This document shows, one piece after another, positions 10,761 to 18,942 of a stretch of DNA of 64,000 bases. Made by a program: the position numbers and the translations under genes. How positions within the stretch are numbered: position 1 is the first letter of the stretch; every line of letters begins with the position of its first letter. The notes under the pieces were generated by a model that saw only the letters and a program-made list of their open reading frames with translations, was not told the origin of the DNA and did no database searches. The stretch lies in NCBI GenBank assembly GCA_011526085.1, contig WYBC01000022.1, positions 62,001-126,000 of the forward strand, written 5' to 3'. The DNA comes from Lysobacter sp. (GTDB lineage Bacteria > Pseudomonadota > Gammaproteobacteria > Xanthomonadales > Xanthomonadaceae).

Positions 10761-11195
10761 TCAGCGCACCATCCGGCCGGCAGCCTCCACCACCACATCG
10801 GCGCAATCGGGATTCCCGCCGAACACGAACTCGGCGCCGCCGCGTCCCGCACGCAGGATCACGGTCGCATAGGGATCGATGTAGGCCGCCTCTTCCTTCA
10901 GGCTGTCGGCCTCGGGCAGATCCATCGCGATCGGCCAGTCCAGCGACGGGCCCAGCGCGGGCGGCGGGTCGAGACGACGCAACGGGCCGAATTCGCCATA
11001 GCCGGTTTCCTCGACCGCCAGCACCATGCCGTCGGTGCTGCGGAACACCAGTTTCAGGCGATCGATGGCCATCGGCGTGGTGGTGGGCCCGGTGGACGCC
11101 GTGCCCTCGGCCAGATGCAGGCGCGCGTTCGGAAAGCGCGCGATGACGAGACCCACCGCGATCGCGATGCGCTCGTTGAAAGTACCGAAGGCCAT
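10761..11195 (-). CDS. Conserved-looking hypothetical protein, 144 aa
   Basis: Not recognised. Start at 11195 (MAFGTFNERIAIAVGLVIARF) chosen because the upstream extension is low-complexity arginine-rich sequence, and GAAGGA lies about 13 bases upstream. The protein is soluble, without signal peptide or transmembrane helix, and acidic in its middle (SLKEEAAYIDPYATVIL). Codon use matches its neighbours. It is convergent with, and directly abuts, the DUF3592-like gene, and diverges from the AAA+ gene. No function is assigned. Confidence 0.65.
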   Translation of the reverse strand: MAFGTFNERIAIAVGLVIARFPNARLHLAEGTASTGPTTTPMAIDRLKLVFRSTDGMVLAVEETGYGEFGPLRRLDPPPALGPSLDWPIAMDLPEADSLKEEAAYIDPYATVILRAGRGGAEFVFGGNPDCADVVVEAAGRMVR

Positions 11196-11459
11196 CGTGG
11201 CAAATCCTTCCCGGAGACGACGCGGCATCCGGCCGCGGCGGCGCCGCGACCGGGGGAGGCTCGGGGAACGAAGACACGGACGCCGATCGCGCCGTTCGGC
11301 CGACAGGCGAACGTCGCGCAGCGCCGATGTTCGACCGCCACGCCCCCCTGGCCGTGGCAGGTCCGGAACATTCCGGATCAACCCACCATAACGCAAAACC
11401 CGCGCCGCCGCGGCCGGCTATCATCCGGGCTTCGACAGTCGCGACAGGTGGGCAGGGAC

Positions 11460-13712
11460 GTGAATCCGCAGCAGAGCGGCGGCCGCACGGGCGGCGAAGA
11501 CCTCCGGACGCTGGAAGCCGAGCTGCAGGGCGTCTCCCGGCGCATCGACCGCACCCTGCGCCGGCATTACGCCACCCAGGGCATGCGCCGGCTGCTCAAG
11601 CCGCCGCGGCACTGGCGCGAACAGGGCCGCCGGGTCGCGGTGTCCGCACCCTCGCTGTGGCTGGTGCTGGCCTGCGTGCTGCTGGTCGCGATCGCCATCG
11701 CGTCCGCGTCGCAGCCGGAGTGGTTGCCGCAGTTCCTGATGCAGCGGTTGCCGCCGCTGCCGCGGATCCCGCTGTGGTGGGTGGTCGCCGCGATCGCGGT
11801 GCTGGTCGCGGTCGAACGCTGGCTGCTGCCGCGGCTCGCGCTGACGCGCTACCGCTTCCGGCTGATGCGCCTGGAACACACCGAAGGCGATCCCGGCTTT
11901 CCGTTCGTGTATCTGTCCGCGCGCAATCCCGGTTCGCCCACCGGCTTCGCGCTGCAGGCCTGGAAAGGCATGCGCGGCATCGAACCGGGCGACATCGTGA
12001 TCGCGATCAGCGACGCCCACGACCGCGGCCTCGCGGTGATTCCGCTGCGCACGGTGGGTCGCCTGCCGATCATCGTCTGGGATCGCGATCTGCTGCAGCA
12101 CGACGCTTTCCCGCCGCTGCCGAAGGACGTGCGCGCGCTCGCCGAAGACTTCGACCGCGGCTGCGACCTCAACGCGAAACACGCCGGTCGCATCGAACGC
12201 AGCCGCGCGCTGCGCTCCGGCCAGGCCGAGCCGCCGGTGGTCGCGAATCCGCAGCAAGCCTGGGCGAAGGTCGCGCTGGCGCCCGCGGTGAAGACGCGGC
12301 TGATCTCGCTGGCCGCGCACTTCGCCGCCGGCAGCGCGTCGGCCACGCGCGGCCTGCTGCTGTACGGCCCGCCCGGCACCGGCAAGACCACCATCGCCCG
12401 CACCTTCGCCGAGAGCATGGGCTGCGCGTTCTTCCCGCTGTCGCTCACCGACCTGAAGTCCGGCTTCATCGGCCAGAGCGGCGAGAACGTGAAGGCGCTG
12501 TGGAGCAAGGCCCGCGCTGAACCGCGCGCGGTGATCTTCGTCGACGAATGCGAAGGCGTGTTCGGCCGTCGCGGCGGCGTCAACACCGACAGCTTCGTCG
12601 AGGAAATCGTCACCGCCTTCCTCGCGCAGTGGGACGGCTTCGAGAAACAGACCCACGTCTGGGTGGTGGGCGCGACCAACCGTCGCGACCTGATCGATCC
12701 CGCGCTGCTGTCGCGCTTCGAGGATCAGCTGGAAATCGGCCTGCCCGACGGCCATCAGCGGCTGGAAATCCTCGCCGGCGAATTCGCGCGATTGTCGATT
12801 CCGCCGCCGCTGCCGGCGCAGACCGAAGCCCTGACCGCAGGCATGTCCGGACGCGATCTGGTCAGCCTCGCCCGTCGCGTCTCGCGCGAACACGGCACGA
12901 AACAACCGCTGCCCGACGACACCCTGGCCGCGATGACCGCGGCGATGCGCAAGCAGGGCTCCACCGCGACCGATGCCGGCGCGCGCTGGGACACGCTGAT
13001 CCTCGCCGACGACACACTGAAGGAACTGAAGACCACCGCCGGCCTGCTGCAGCATGCCGACACCTTCCGCAAGCGCGGCATCGGCGTGCCGCGCGGCCTG
13101 CTGCTCTACGGCCCGCCCGGCACCGGCAAGACCCAGATCGCGCGCACGCTCGCCAACGAAACCGGGCTGCGCTTCATCGCCGCGTCCACCGCCGACATCA
13201 AGCAGGGCTTCCTCGGCCAGAGCGGACAGAAGGTGCGCGAACTGTTCGAGCGAGCGCGCGAATCGGCGCCGTCGCTGCTCTTCATCGACGAGATCGACAT
13301 CGTCGCCGCCGCGCGCGGCGGCCAGAACGACAGTATCCTCACCGAAATCGTCGGCCAGCTGCTGCAGGAAATGGACGGCATCGCCGCGCAGACGCAGCCG
13401 GTGTTCGTGCTCGCCGCCACCAACCGCCGCGACCAGATCGACGCCGCGGTGCTGTCGCGCCTGCCGAAACAGATCGAAATCCCCCTGCCCGACCACGATG
13501 GCGTCGTGAAGCTGCTGCAGGTGATGCTGCGCGACAAGCCGCTGGCCTTCGACATCGCGACAGGCGCGGAAACACTGGCTGCACGCGCCGACGGCAAGAG
13601 CGGCCGCGACCTCCGCAGCTGGGTCGAATCCGCCGAACACCGCGCCGTCGCCCGCGCCATCGAAGCCGGCGACCCGGACGCGATCGCGATCGAACTCGGG
13701 GATTTCGGCTGA
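11460..13712 (+). CDS. Membrane-anchored tandem AAA+ ATPase
   Basis: About 750 residues from the GTG at 11460. This start is preferred because upstream sequence is non-conserved arginine-rich translation; AGGTGG lies 9 bases before. Order: cytoplasmic leader; two transmembrane helices (about 65-83 and 100-120); a small domain; first AAA+ module with Walker A GPPGTGKT (K309), Walker B VIFVDECEG and NRRDLIDPALLSRF; second AAA+ module with Walker A GPPGTGKT (K557), Walker B LLFIDEID and NRRDQIDAAVLSR. The two modules resemble Cdc48/FtsH-type remodelling ATPases, but no protease domain (no HExxH) is present. It probably unfolds or extracts membrane-proximal proteins; the substrate is unknown. The RexAB-like pair begins 367 bases downstream on the same strand, though linkage is not established. 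Confidence 0.85.
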   Translation: MNPQQSGGRTGGEDLRTLEAELQGVSRRIDRTLRRHYATQGMRRLLKPPRHWREQGRRVAVSAPSLWLVLACVLLVAIAIASASQPEWLPQFLMQRLPPLPRIPLWWVVAAIAVLVAVERWLLPRLALTRYRFRLMRLEHTEGDPGFPFVYLSARNPGSPTGFALQAWKGMRGIEPGDIVIAISDAHDRGLAVIPLRTVGRLPIIVWDRDLLQHDAFPPLPKDVRALAEDFDRGCDLNAKHAGRIERSRALRSGQAEPPVVANPQQAWAKVALAPAVKTRLISLAAHFAAGSASATRGLLLYGPPGTGKTTIARTFAESMGCAFFPLSLTDLKSGFIGQSGENVKALWSKARAEPRAVIFVDECEGVFGRRGGVNTDSFVEEIVTAFLAQWDGFEKQTHVWVVGATNRRDLIDPALLSRFEDQLEIGLPDGHQRLEILAGEFARLSIPPPLPAQTEALTAGMSGRDLVSLARRVSREHGTKQPLPDDTLAAMTAAMRKQGSTATDAGARWDTLILADDTLKELKTTAGLLQHADTFRKRGIGVPRGLLLYGPPGTGKTQIARTLANETGLRFIAASTADIKQGFLGQSGQKVRELFERARESAPSLLFIDEIDIVAAARGGQNDSILTEIVGQLLQEMDGIAAQTQPVFVLAATNRRDQIDAAVLSRLPKQIEIPLPDHDGVVKLLQVMLRDKPLAFDIATGAETLAARADGKSGRDLRSWVESAEHRAVARAIEAGDPDAIAIELGDFG

Positions 13713-13796
13713 GAGCTTTGGCTGAGAGGTTTCGCCCACAGATCCCGGTCAATCGATTCGCTCAATCGAAATCGCCACAACGATCGCCCAACGCTT

Positions 13797-13823
13797 CTGT
13801 AGGAGCGCCGGAAGGCGCGACCG
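13797..13823 (+). repeat. REP-like hairpin repeat
   Basis: TCTGTAGGAGCGCC, GGAA, then GGCGCGACCGG: stem GCGCC (13805-13809) / GGCGC (13814-13818). This is the TGTAGGAGCG...GCGACCGG type that is scattered in many xanthomonad and pseudomonad genomes. It lies in the 367-base gap between the AAA+ gene and the RexA-like gene, which otherwise holds no gene. Confidence 0.7.
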
Positions 13824-14023
13824 GGGGTTGGGGGGCGGTGGGATTGGGGATATGGTTGGTGGCTTCGGGATGGAGCGGATATCGACAAAAAAATGAACAT
13901 GACCCCATTCTCGATAGCTGTCAGGGAATGCCGGGAGCGAGGGGTAGGGGTTTCCTAGAAGGCCCTGGTTCTTGGCGTTGCCTCCTGTTGTCGCACCCGA
14001 CGAGACGGTCTAGTCTCAGCATT

Positions 14024-14045
14024 GAACGGCCATAAGCCGCCGTTC
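14024..14045. promoter_or_regulatory. Inverted repeat upstream of the RexA-like gene
   Basis: GAACGGC (14024-14030) and GCCGTTC (14039-14045) with an 8-base spacer, 35 bases before the start codon. It could be an operator or a leader hairpin. The ribosome-binding site AGGGGGAG lies at 14069-14076. No clear -35/-10 pair was picked out. Confidence 0.35.
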
Positions 14046-14079
14046 GATAACAGGACCAACATAAGGACAGGGGGAGCTT

Positions 14080-15075
14080 ATGCGGCTGAGCTACTACGGA
14101 TATTGTCTTTTGCATGTGCCTACAGACAAAAGGCATCTGGTCGATCTTCGGGCGCTTACGAAGAAGTTCGTCAATAGCACCAATCAACAGTTCAAGGCGT
14201 CAATCACCTATCACGGCGAGCGTCTGTATCTGCTTCCGTTCGGCGCTTCGACATACCTGTTCGTACAAACCAAGACGAACGAGATCATAAAAGCAATCGA
14301 GAGAAAAACACTCAGCGTTCAAGATATTAGAAACAAGCTCATGCAGAACGAGTCAGTTGGGTTTGCTTCGTATGTTTACATGGATGATTCGTATCTCGGA
14401 ATTGCTTCTCGTGTCTTGTCGCCCCGCATAACTGCATTTGCCGAACTCATGACCAAAGTTATCGTAGGCTACGGCGGAACTGACTACGCCTTTGTCCCAA
14501 CAGTTTTGGCTGAAACACTGCCCGTTAGTGCTATCAAGACGTTGGAGCATGTCGGCTCTGTCACGGTTGAGATGAATGTTGCAAATTCACTCGCACAGGA
14601 CATGATCAAACAACTTACAACTCGTCAGCCTGATAACCTTGTAGATATTGCAAGTATTGAGATAACGATCAAGCCAGTGAGAAAAGGGAAAAAAAATCTC
14701 CGATCAGACCTTTCCCAAATTGCAAAGAATGTGCCTACCAAAGGATTGGTTAGCTTGGAAGCCCGCGCCAAGGCAACAGCAGCTGATCACATGACCGATA
14801 TTTTTATCGTCGGAGAGGGTAGCATTCGGGATTTTATTGATTTCAAGAAAGAGTCAGATCTTCAAACACTGATTCCGAGTCGAGCAGTCAACAATTCGGC
14901 ACTTCAACTGAAAGTCAGGGAATACAAGTCAAATGTCTCTCACAAGAAAGTGGCAGATATTTCTACTCTTGGCATTGACAGGAATACTCCTGCCATCACC
15001 GTTGCTGTGGCTTCCGAGACTGTGGCTGCCGGAAATGGGAATAGACGGGGAAGAGCTAGTAAAAAAACTGGCTGA
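14080..15075 (+). CDS. RexA-like phage-exclusion sensor protein
   Basis: 331 residues, against 279 for lambda RexA. From recalled lambda sequence, resemblance runs co-linearly: LYLLPFGASTYLFVQTK with LYIHKIDGKTFLFTKT; SVQDIRNKLMQNESVGF with SVEDIKNSLADDESLGF; and SIEITIKPVRKGKK with SLDIVIKPKFKRDIKK, ending in an EARAKATA / RAKDEAG region. In lambda, RexA is the cytoplasmic DNA-binding sensor that triggers the RexB channel on superinfection. The gene is visibly richer in A+T than its neighbours, suggesting transfer. The C-terminal 50 residues extend beyond lambda RexA. It overlaps the membrane-protein gene downstream. The KwaB half of Kiwa was considered and fits less well. Identification rests on memory and needs a profile search. 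Confidence 0.75.
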   Translation: MRLSYYGYCLLHVPTDKRHLVDLRALTKKFVNSTNQQFKASITYHGERLYLLPFGASTYLFVQTKTNEIIKAIERKTLSVQDIRNKLMQNESVGFASYVYMDDSYLGIASRVLSPRITAFAELMTKVIVGYGGTDYAFVPTVLAETLPVSAIKTLEHVGSVTVEMNVANSLAQDMIKQLTTRQPDNLVDIASIEITIKPVRKGKKNLRSDLSQIAKNVPTKGLVSLEARAKATAADHMTDIFIVGEGSIRDFIDFKKESDLQTLIPSRAVNNSALQLKVREYKSNVSHKKVADISTLGIDRNTPAITVAVASETVAAGNGNRRGRASKKTG

Positions 15076-15418
15076 AGATCCCGGTAACTTTCCAGAAATT
15101 GCCGCATCTTTTCATTTCTCAATGCTCGGTTTCCTCGCTGCATTTCTAGCGATTTCTGTCGCTATCACGCAGACAAGAGCTTTTCAAGAGTATCGAAAAG
15201 GCGGGAATCTCACAGTTCAGCTTTGGTTGGTCAGCCTGACTATGGCCGAGCTCTCGATCGGCTTTGTTCTGGCAATGATGATGGTAACGACAGTGAATGG
15301 AAGCACTTTGATCGTGTTGAACATATACGCGATAGCTGTTTGCCTATTGATGCTTGCTATTTCCCTCTCCCCAATAATTTTCATGCTGTTAAAAGTTGCG
15401 GCGTCAAACGATGAATGA
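14933..15418 (+). CDS. RexB-like four-helix membrane protein
   Basis: 161 residues with four predicted transmembrane helices (about 8-30, 59-79, 95-118, 125-154), the topology and size of lambda RexB (144 residues), which forms an ion channel that collapses membrane potential. The region around ITQTRAFQEYRKGG, between helices 2 and 3, parallels the basic loop of RexB, and the following helix has the shared acidic residue (MAELSIG). The start at 14933 lies within the upstream gene; AGGGAA precedes it by about 11 bases and the first helix would be lost from later starts. The 143-base overlap suggests coupled translation. Same low-G+C composition as its partner. Confidence 0.7.
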   Translation: MSLTRKWQIFLLLALTGILLPSPLLWLPRLWLPEMGIDGEELVKKLAEDPGNFPEIAASFHFSMLGFLAAFLAISVAITQTRAFQEYRKGGNLTVQLWLVSLTMAELSIGFVLAMMMVTTVNGSTLIVLNIYAIAVCLLMLAISLSPIIFMLLKVAASNDE

Positions 15419-15534
15419 GAGCGCTCGGAATTTGCGGTCGAGTTATTGAAACGTATCGCGGCCGATGAGTGGGGCAGGGCGACATCCTTGTGAACGTTTC
15501 GGCCGTGCTGCCGGAGTGAAAACAGGAGGACCGC

Positions 15535-15592
15535 AGGCTGGGTCATCGACCCAGCCTCCACCGGGCATTGTGCTGGGTTCAAAGCACCCAGC
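15535..15592. repeat. Two tandem hairpin repeats
   Basis: First hairpin: 10-bp perfect arms AGGCTGGGTC / GACCCAGCCT around ATC (15535-15557). Second: GCTGGGT / ACCCAGC (15572-15592). Both share the GGCTGGGT...ACCCAGCC core and are probably copies of one dispersed element. They lie in the gene-free stretch 15419-16207, which contains no supportable coding region. Confidence 0.7.
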
Positions 15593-15654
15593 CTACGAAA
15601 GCCGAACGCCTGCTTCCGGCCCGAGTCAGAGATCATCGCAGCCTCTGCCCGCAG

Positions 15655-15702
15655 CCCCTCATCCGGCCTTCGGCCACCTTCTCCCCGCGCGCGGGGAGAA
15701 GG
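15655..15702. repeat. Xanthomonad-type intergenic repeat with perfect palindrome
   Basis: Begins CCCCTCATCCGGCC, TTCG, GGCC and continues into a 26-bp perfect palindrome (15677-15702, arms CCTTCTCCCCGCG). The CCCCTCATCCG...CTTCTCCCCGC...GGGGAGAAGG form is a familiar dispersed intergenic element in Xanthomonas and its relatives. Confidence 0.75.
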
Positions 15703-15919
15703 AGAAAGCGTCATCAGGGTGCGCATGCAACTTTAGGCGGCTGCGCCCTGCAGAGCGGTGCGCCAAGGCGGCACCCGATGTGATTGGGCCAAGGTCATAC
15801 GGTGCGGATGGCGCGAGATGCGATGCCGCGGCAATCGAGGCCGCAAGGCGCGCAAGCGCTGGCGCAGAAGCGAAGGCTCATGCACTTCTTCATGGCATTC
15901 GCCATCGATGACGCCTCAC

Positions 15920-15947
15920 GGCGCATGACGCCTTCGGCTGATGCGCC
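15920..15947. repeat. Hairpin repeat, GGCGCAT type
   Basis: GGCGCATGACGCC, TTCG, GCTGATGCGCC, forming a stem between GGCGCAT and ATGCGCC. This is a third family of short hairpin repeat in the same intergenic region. Sequence from 15950 to 16180 becomes richer in A+T and should hold the P450 promoter; TTGACG (16109-16114) with CATAAG (16133-16138) at 18-bp spacing is a weak candidate. Confidence 0.6.
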
Positions 15948-16207
15948 CTACAAATGCAAACGTCGATAGACGGTGTCTTGTTCATTTACGAGGCCCGCTT
16001 GCGGTTGCGCATGAAACCATCAGCATTCCGTTCAGGAAAAGAACGCGAAACGCACGCGAATCGCGCGCATATGCGAAACGTCATGCCCTTTTTTCATGGC
16101 ATCCGGCATTGACGACGTCTCTGTACGCACGCCATAAGCTTGTATAGTGCCGTCCGGCGCGCGATGAGTGCGCTGCAATTCGCATGAAACGCGAAAGGAA
16201 TCAGACC

Positions 16208-17512
16208 ATGATGATCACGGAGGCGTTGAGCATGACCGATACGATTCAGCAAGCCGCGGCGATTCAGGAAGCCGGGACGCACCAGGACACCGACACGACC
16301 CTGGAATTCTTCAACCCGTTCACGCCGGGGTTCGAGGAGAGCCCGTACGAGCACTACCGGACGCTGCGCGACACGCACCCGGTGCAGGAACACCCGATGG
16401 GGTTCTGGTTCGTGTCCCGGCATGCCGATGTCTCCAAGGTGGTGCGCGACGCCCGCATGTCCGTGGTGAGCCGCAATCTCGCCGCCGGCCCGATCAGCGA
16501 GCAGATCAATCTGCTCATCGCGGATGCACCGCTCAAGCGGGTGTCGATGGTGGTCACCGACCCGCCGGATCACACGCGGCTGCGGTCGCTGGTGGGCAAG
16601 GTGTTCACGCCGCGCTCGATCGCCGCGATGGAGCCGATGATCACCGGACTGGTCGATGCGTCGCTGGATCGCATCGCCGATGCCGGCGCGTTCAACCTGG
16701 CGGAAGCGTTCGCGTACCCGTTGCCGTTCACGGTGATCACGACCATGCTCGGCATGCCGGATTCCGATCCCAAGCGGCTGCTCGAGTTGACCGAGATGCT
16801 GGTCATCGCGCTGGAACCGCCGGGCGTCAACCCCGAATTCAATCTCAAGATGATGATGGCGGTCGAGGAGGCCGAGGTCGAGCTGTCCGGCATGATGCGG
16901 GAGATCATCGAGTGGAAGCGGAAGAACCCGGCCGACGACGTGCTGACCGCGCTCATCCAGGCGGAGCACAACGGCGACCTGCTCACCAACGAAGAACTCG
17001 TGGCCCAGGTCATGCTGCTGTATCTCGCTGGCCACCACACGACCGTCAACCTGATCGGCAACGGTGTCGTCGCGCTGCTGCGCAACCCCGACCAACTCGC
17101 GCTGCTGCAGTCGAACCCGGACCTGATCGGCAACGCGGTCGAGGAGTTCCTCCGCTACGAGAGCCCCCTCCAGGAGACCAGCCGGATCACCGTCGCCCCG
17201 TACCAGATCGGCGATCGGGAGATCCCTGCCGGCGCGCTGGTGGTCGCTTGCCTCGGCTCGGCCAACCGCGACGAGCGGGTGTTCGGCCCGGATGCCGACA
17301 TGCTGCGGATCGACCGCGAACAGGCCCGCCAGCACGTGTCGTTCAGCCTTGGCGCGCATCACTGCCTCGGTTCCGCGCTCGGCCGGTTGGAGGCCCGCGT
17401 GGCGATCGGCCGGCTGGTGGCGAGGTTCCCGCGACTGGCGTTGGCCGGCCCGGTGCGCTGGAACGGCCGGATCAACGTGCGCGGTGCGAAGGAGATTCCG
17501 GTCACCGTGTAG
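16208..17512 (+). CDS. Bacterial class I cytochrome P450
   Basis: 434 residues from the ATG at 16208. A heme-thiolate monooxygenase needing a ferredoxin/reductase pair, neither of which is nearby. Motifs: I-helix LYLAGHHTT, K-helix ExxR in EEFLRYE, and heme-binding FSLGAHHCLG (C386 is the axial ligand). In the I-helix the acidic residue usual before the two threonines (AGxE/DTT) is His. Three starts are possible: 16184; 16208 with AAAGGAA 7 bases before; and 16232 with GGAGG 8 bases before. The last two have the best ribosome-binding sites. It stands alone between repeats and an oppositely oriented gene, so it looks like an accessory gene. Substrate is unknown; CYP107-like macrolide or fatty acid chemistry is only a guess. 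Confidence 0.93.
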   Translation: MMITEALSMTDTIQQAAAIQEAGTHQDTDTTLEFFNPFTPGFEESPYEHYRTLRDTHPVQEHPMGFWFVSRHADVSKVVRDARMSVVSRNLAAGPISEQINLLIADAPLKRVSMVVTDPPDHTRLRSLVGKVFTPRSIAAMEPMITGLVDASLDRIADAGAFNLAEAFAYPLPFTVITTMLGMPDSDPKRLLELTEMLVIALEPPGVNPEFNLKMMMAVEEAEVELSGMMREIIEWKRKNPADDVLTALIQAEHNGDLLTNEELVAQVMLLYLAGHHTTVNLIGNGVVALLRNPDQLALLQSNPDLIGNAVEEFLRYESPLQETSRITVAPYQIGDREIPAGALVVACLGSANRDERVFGPDADMLRIDREQARQHVSFSLGAHHCLGSALGRLEARVAIGRLVARFPRLALAGPVRWNGRINVRGAKEIPVTV

Positions 17513-17625
17513 CCACGTGCGCGACGGGTCGCGAGGGGCGCAGACCTCGGCGATGTCGGGCGACGCTCGCATCGCCGGGTCCGCGTCCCCGCCTTTCGCA
17601 GTCGACGACTGTTCGCGTCGACGCT

Positions 17626-18123
17626 TCAGGGCCGCCCGGCATCGAGATGCGTCAGATACAGCCGCAGGTCGAATTCGAGCTGGTGGTAGTCGGGCGCCAT
17701 GTGCGTGCACAGCTGGTAGAACGCCTTGTTGTGCTCGGCTTCCTTCATGTGCGCCAGTTCATGCACCGCGATCATTTTCAGGAACTCGGCGGGCGCATCG
17801 CGGAACACGGTGGCGATGCGGATCTCGCGGCTGGCCTTGAGCCGGCCGCCATGAACGCGGCTGATGGCGGTGTGGGTGCCGAGCGCGTGCTTCATCACCT
17901 GCAGCTTGCCGTCGTAGATCACCTTGCCCAGCGGTACCGATTTCCGCAGGTACCGGTCCTTCAGCGCCTGCACGTAGTCGTACAACTGGCCATCGTTGCG
18001 CACGGCGTGAGGCTGGTCGTATTTCTCCGCCAGCAGCGCGCCCAGCCGATCCTGCTCGATCAGCGCGCGCACCTTCGCCTGCAGGGGTTCGGGATAACCG
18101 GCGAAGTATTTCAAGGCTTGCAT
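17626..18123 (-). CDS. YgjP/DUF45-like zinc metallopeptidase
   Basis: 165 residues from ATG 18123 (MQALKYFAGYPEPL). The core is HELAHMKEAEHNKAF, a gluzincin-type HExxH with the downstream H of the YgjP family (HELAH...H.KAF), followed by the usual MAPDY segment. Soluble, without signal peptide, so a cytoplasmic metal-dependent hydrolase is expected. It is shorter than E. coli YgjP and the N-terminal part is divergent. The substrate of the family is unknown. It diverges from the DUF2058 gene with only 68 bases between start codons. Confidence 0.85.
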   Translation of the reverse strand: MQALKYFAGYPEPLQAKVRALIEQDRLGALLAEKYDQPHAVRNDGQLYDYVQALKDRYLRKSVPLGKVIYDGKLQVMKHALGTHTAISRVHGGRLKASREIRIATVFRDAPAEFLKMIAVHELAHMKEAEHNKAFYQLCTHMAPDYHQLEFDLRLYLTHLDAGRP

Positions 18124-18191
18124 CGGCAGCGGGGCGGGCGGCGGGCACGGCCGGTATGATGGGCCCGAAATCATCGGCGGGAAACTGCGTC

Positions 18192-18746
18192 ATGGCGAAG
18201 GGGAATCCGCTCCAGGAACAGCTGCTCAAGGCGGGCCTGGTCAAGAAATCCAAGGTGTCCGAGGTGGCGCGCGAGCAGATCAAGGCCCGGCATGGCAAAG
18301 GGCCGGCGGCGCCCAGCGAGATCCAGCGGGAAGCGGAGCGGGCGCGGGCCGAGAAGGCCGAGCGCGACCGAGCGCTCGCCGCGGAGCGCAAGGCGCAGGC
18401 GCACGCGGCCGAGCTCCGCGCCCAGGCGCGACAGATCATCGAGGACAGGAAAGTTCCGCGCTCGGGCGACAGCGAATACCGCTTCACCGCCGATGGCGCC
18501 ATCCGCACGCTGCTGATCGACGCGGATCTGCGCAAGAAGTTGTCCACCGGCGCGCTGGTGATCGCCCGCCTGGACGAACGCTACGAGCTGCTGCCGCGTG
18601 CCGCCGCCGACAAGGTTCGCGAACGCGATGCGGGCCTGATCGTGCTGGATCACGGCCAGGACGCGGGCGCCGAACCATCCGTCGCGACCTCGGAAGACGA
18701 TGCGTATTACGCGCAGTTCAAGGTGCCCGACGATCTGATCTGGTGA
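18192..18746 (+). CDS. DUF2058 protein (YaiL family)
   Basis: 184 residues. The N-terminus MAKGNPLQEQLLKAGLVKKS is characteristic of DUF2058. A long charged Ala/Arg/Glu helix (about 35-90, likely coiled coil) follows, then a compact C-terminal domain ending in an acidic tail with YYAQFKVPDDLIW. E. coli YaiL associates with ribosomal or nucleoid fractions in some studies but its role is not established. Start at 18192 is preferred over 18156 for this conserved N-terminus. Confidence 0.92.
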   Translation: MAKGNPLQEQLLKAGLVKKSKVSEVAREQIKARHGKGPAAPSEIQREAERARAEKAERDRALAAERKAQAHAAELRAQARQIIEDRKVPRSGDSEYRFTADGAIRTLLIDADLRKKLSTGALVIARLDERYELLPRAAADKVRERDAGLIVLDHGQDAGAEPSVATSEDDAYYAQFKVPDDLIW

Positions 18747-18942
18747 TCGCGGGATGGCTTCGCTGTCCGGCGACGACATCGCGCCGGGTGCGGCGATCGC
18801 GCACGGCATGCTCGGGCAGGCGCTGCACTGCTTTTCGTAGAGCGGTCATCGGTCCACCGAATACGTTCGCAAACGATTCAGAGGCCTAAAGGCCGCTTTA
18901 CCGGGACACGCTCCACGGGACAGGCGCGATATCGACTGCGCG

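Noticed and set aside
14080-15418. Kiwa (KwaA/KwaB) as identity of the low-G+C pair
   Set aside because: Membrane plus soluble pairing fits superficially, but gene order, sizes and the recalled motif matches favour RexA/RexB. A search should decide.
15465-15911. 148-codon open frame in the repeat region
   Set aside because: It runs through dispersed repeat elements and shows no protein-like features.
15419-16207. CRISPR array in the repeat region
   Set aside because: Hairpin elements differ from one another and lack regular spacing and unique spacers.
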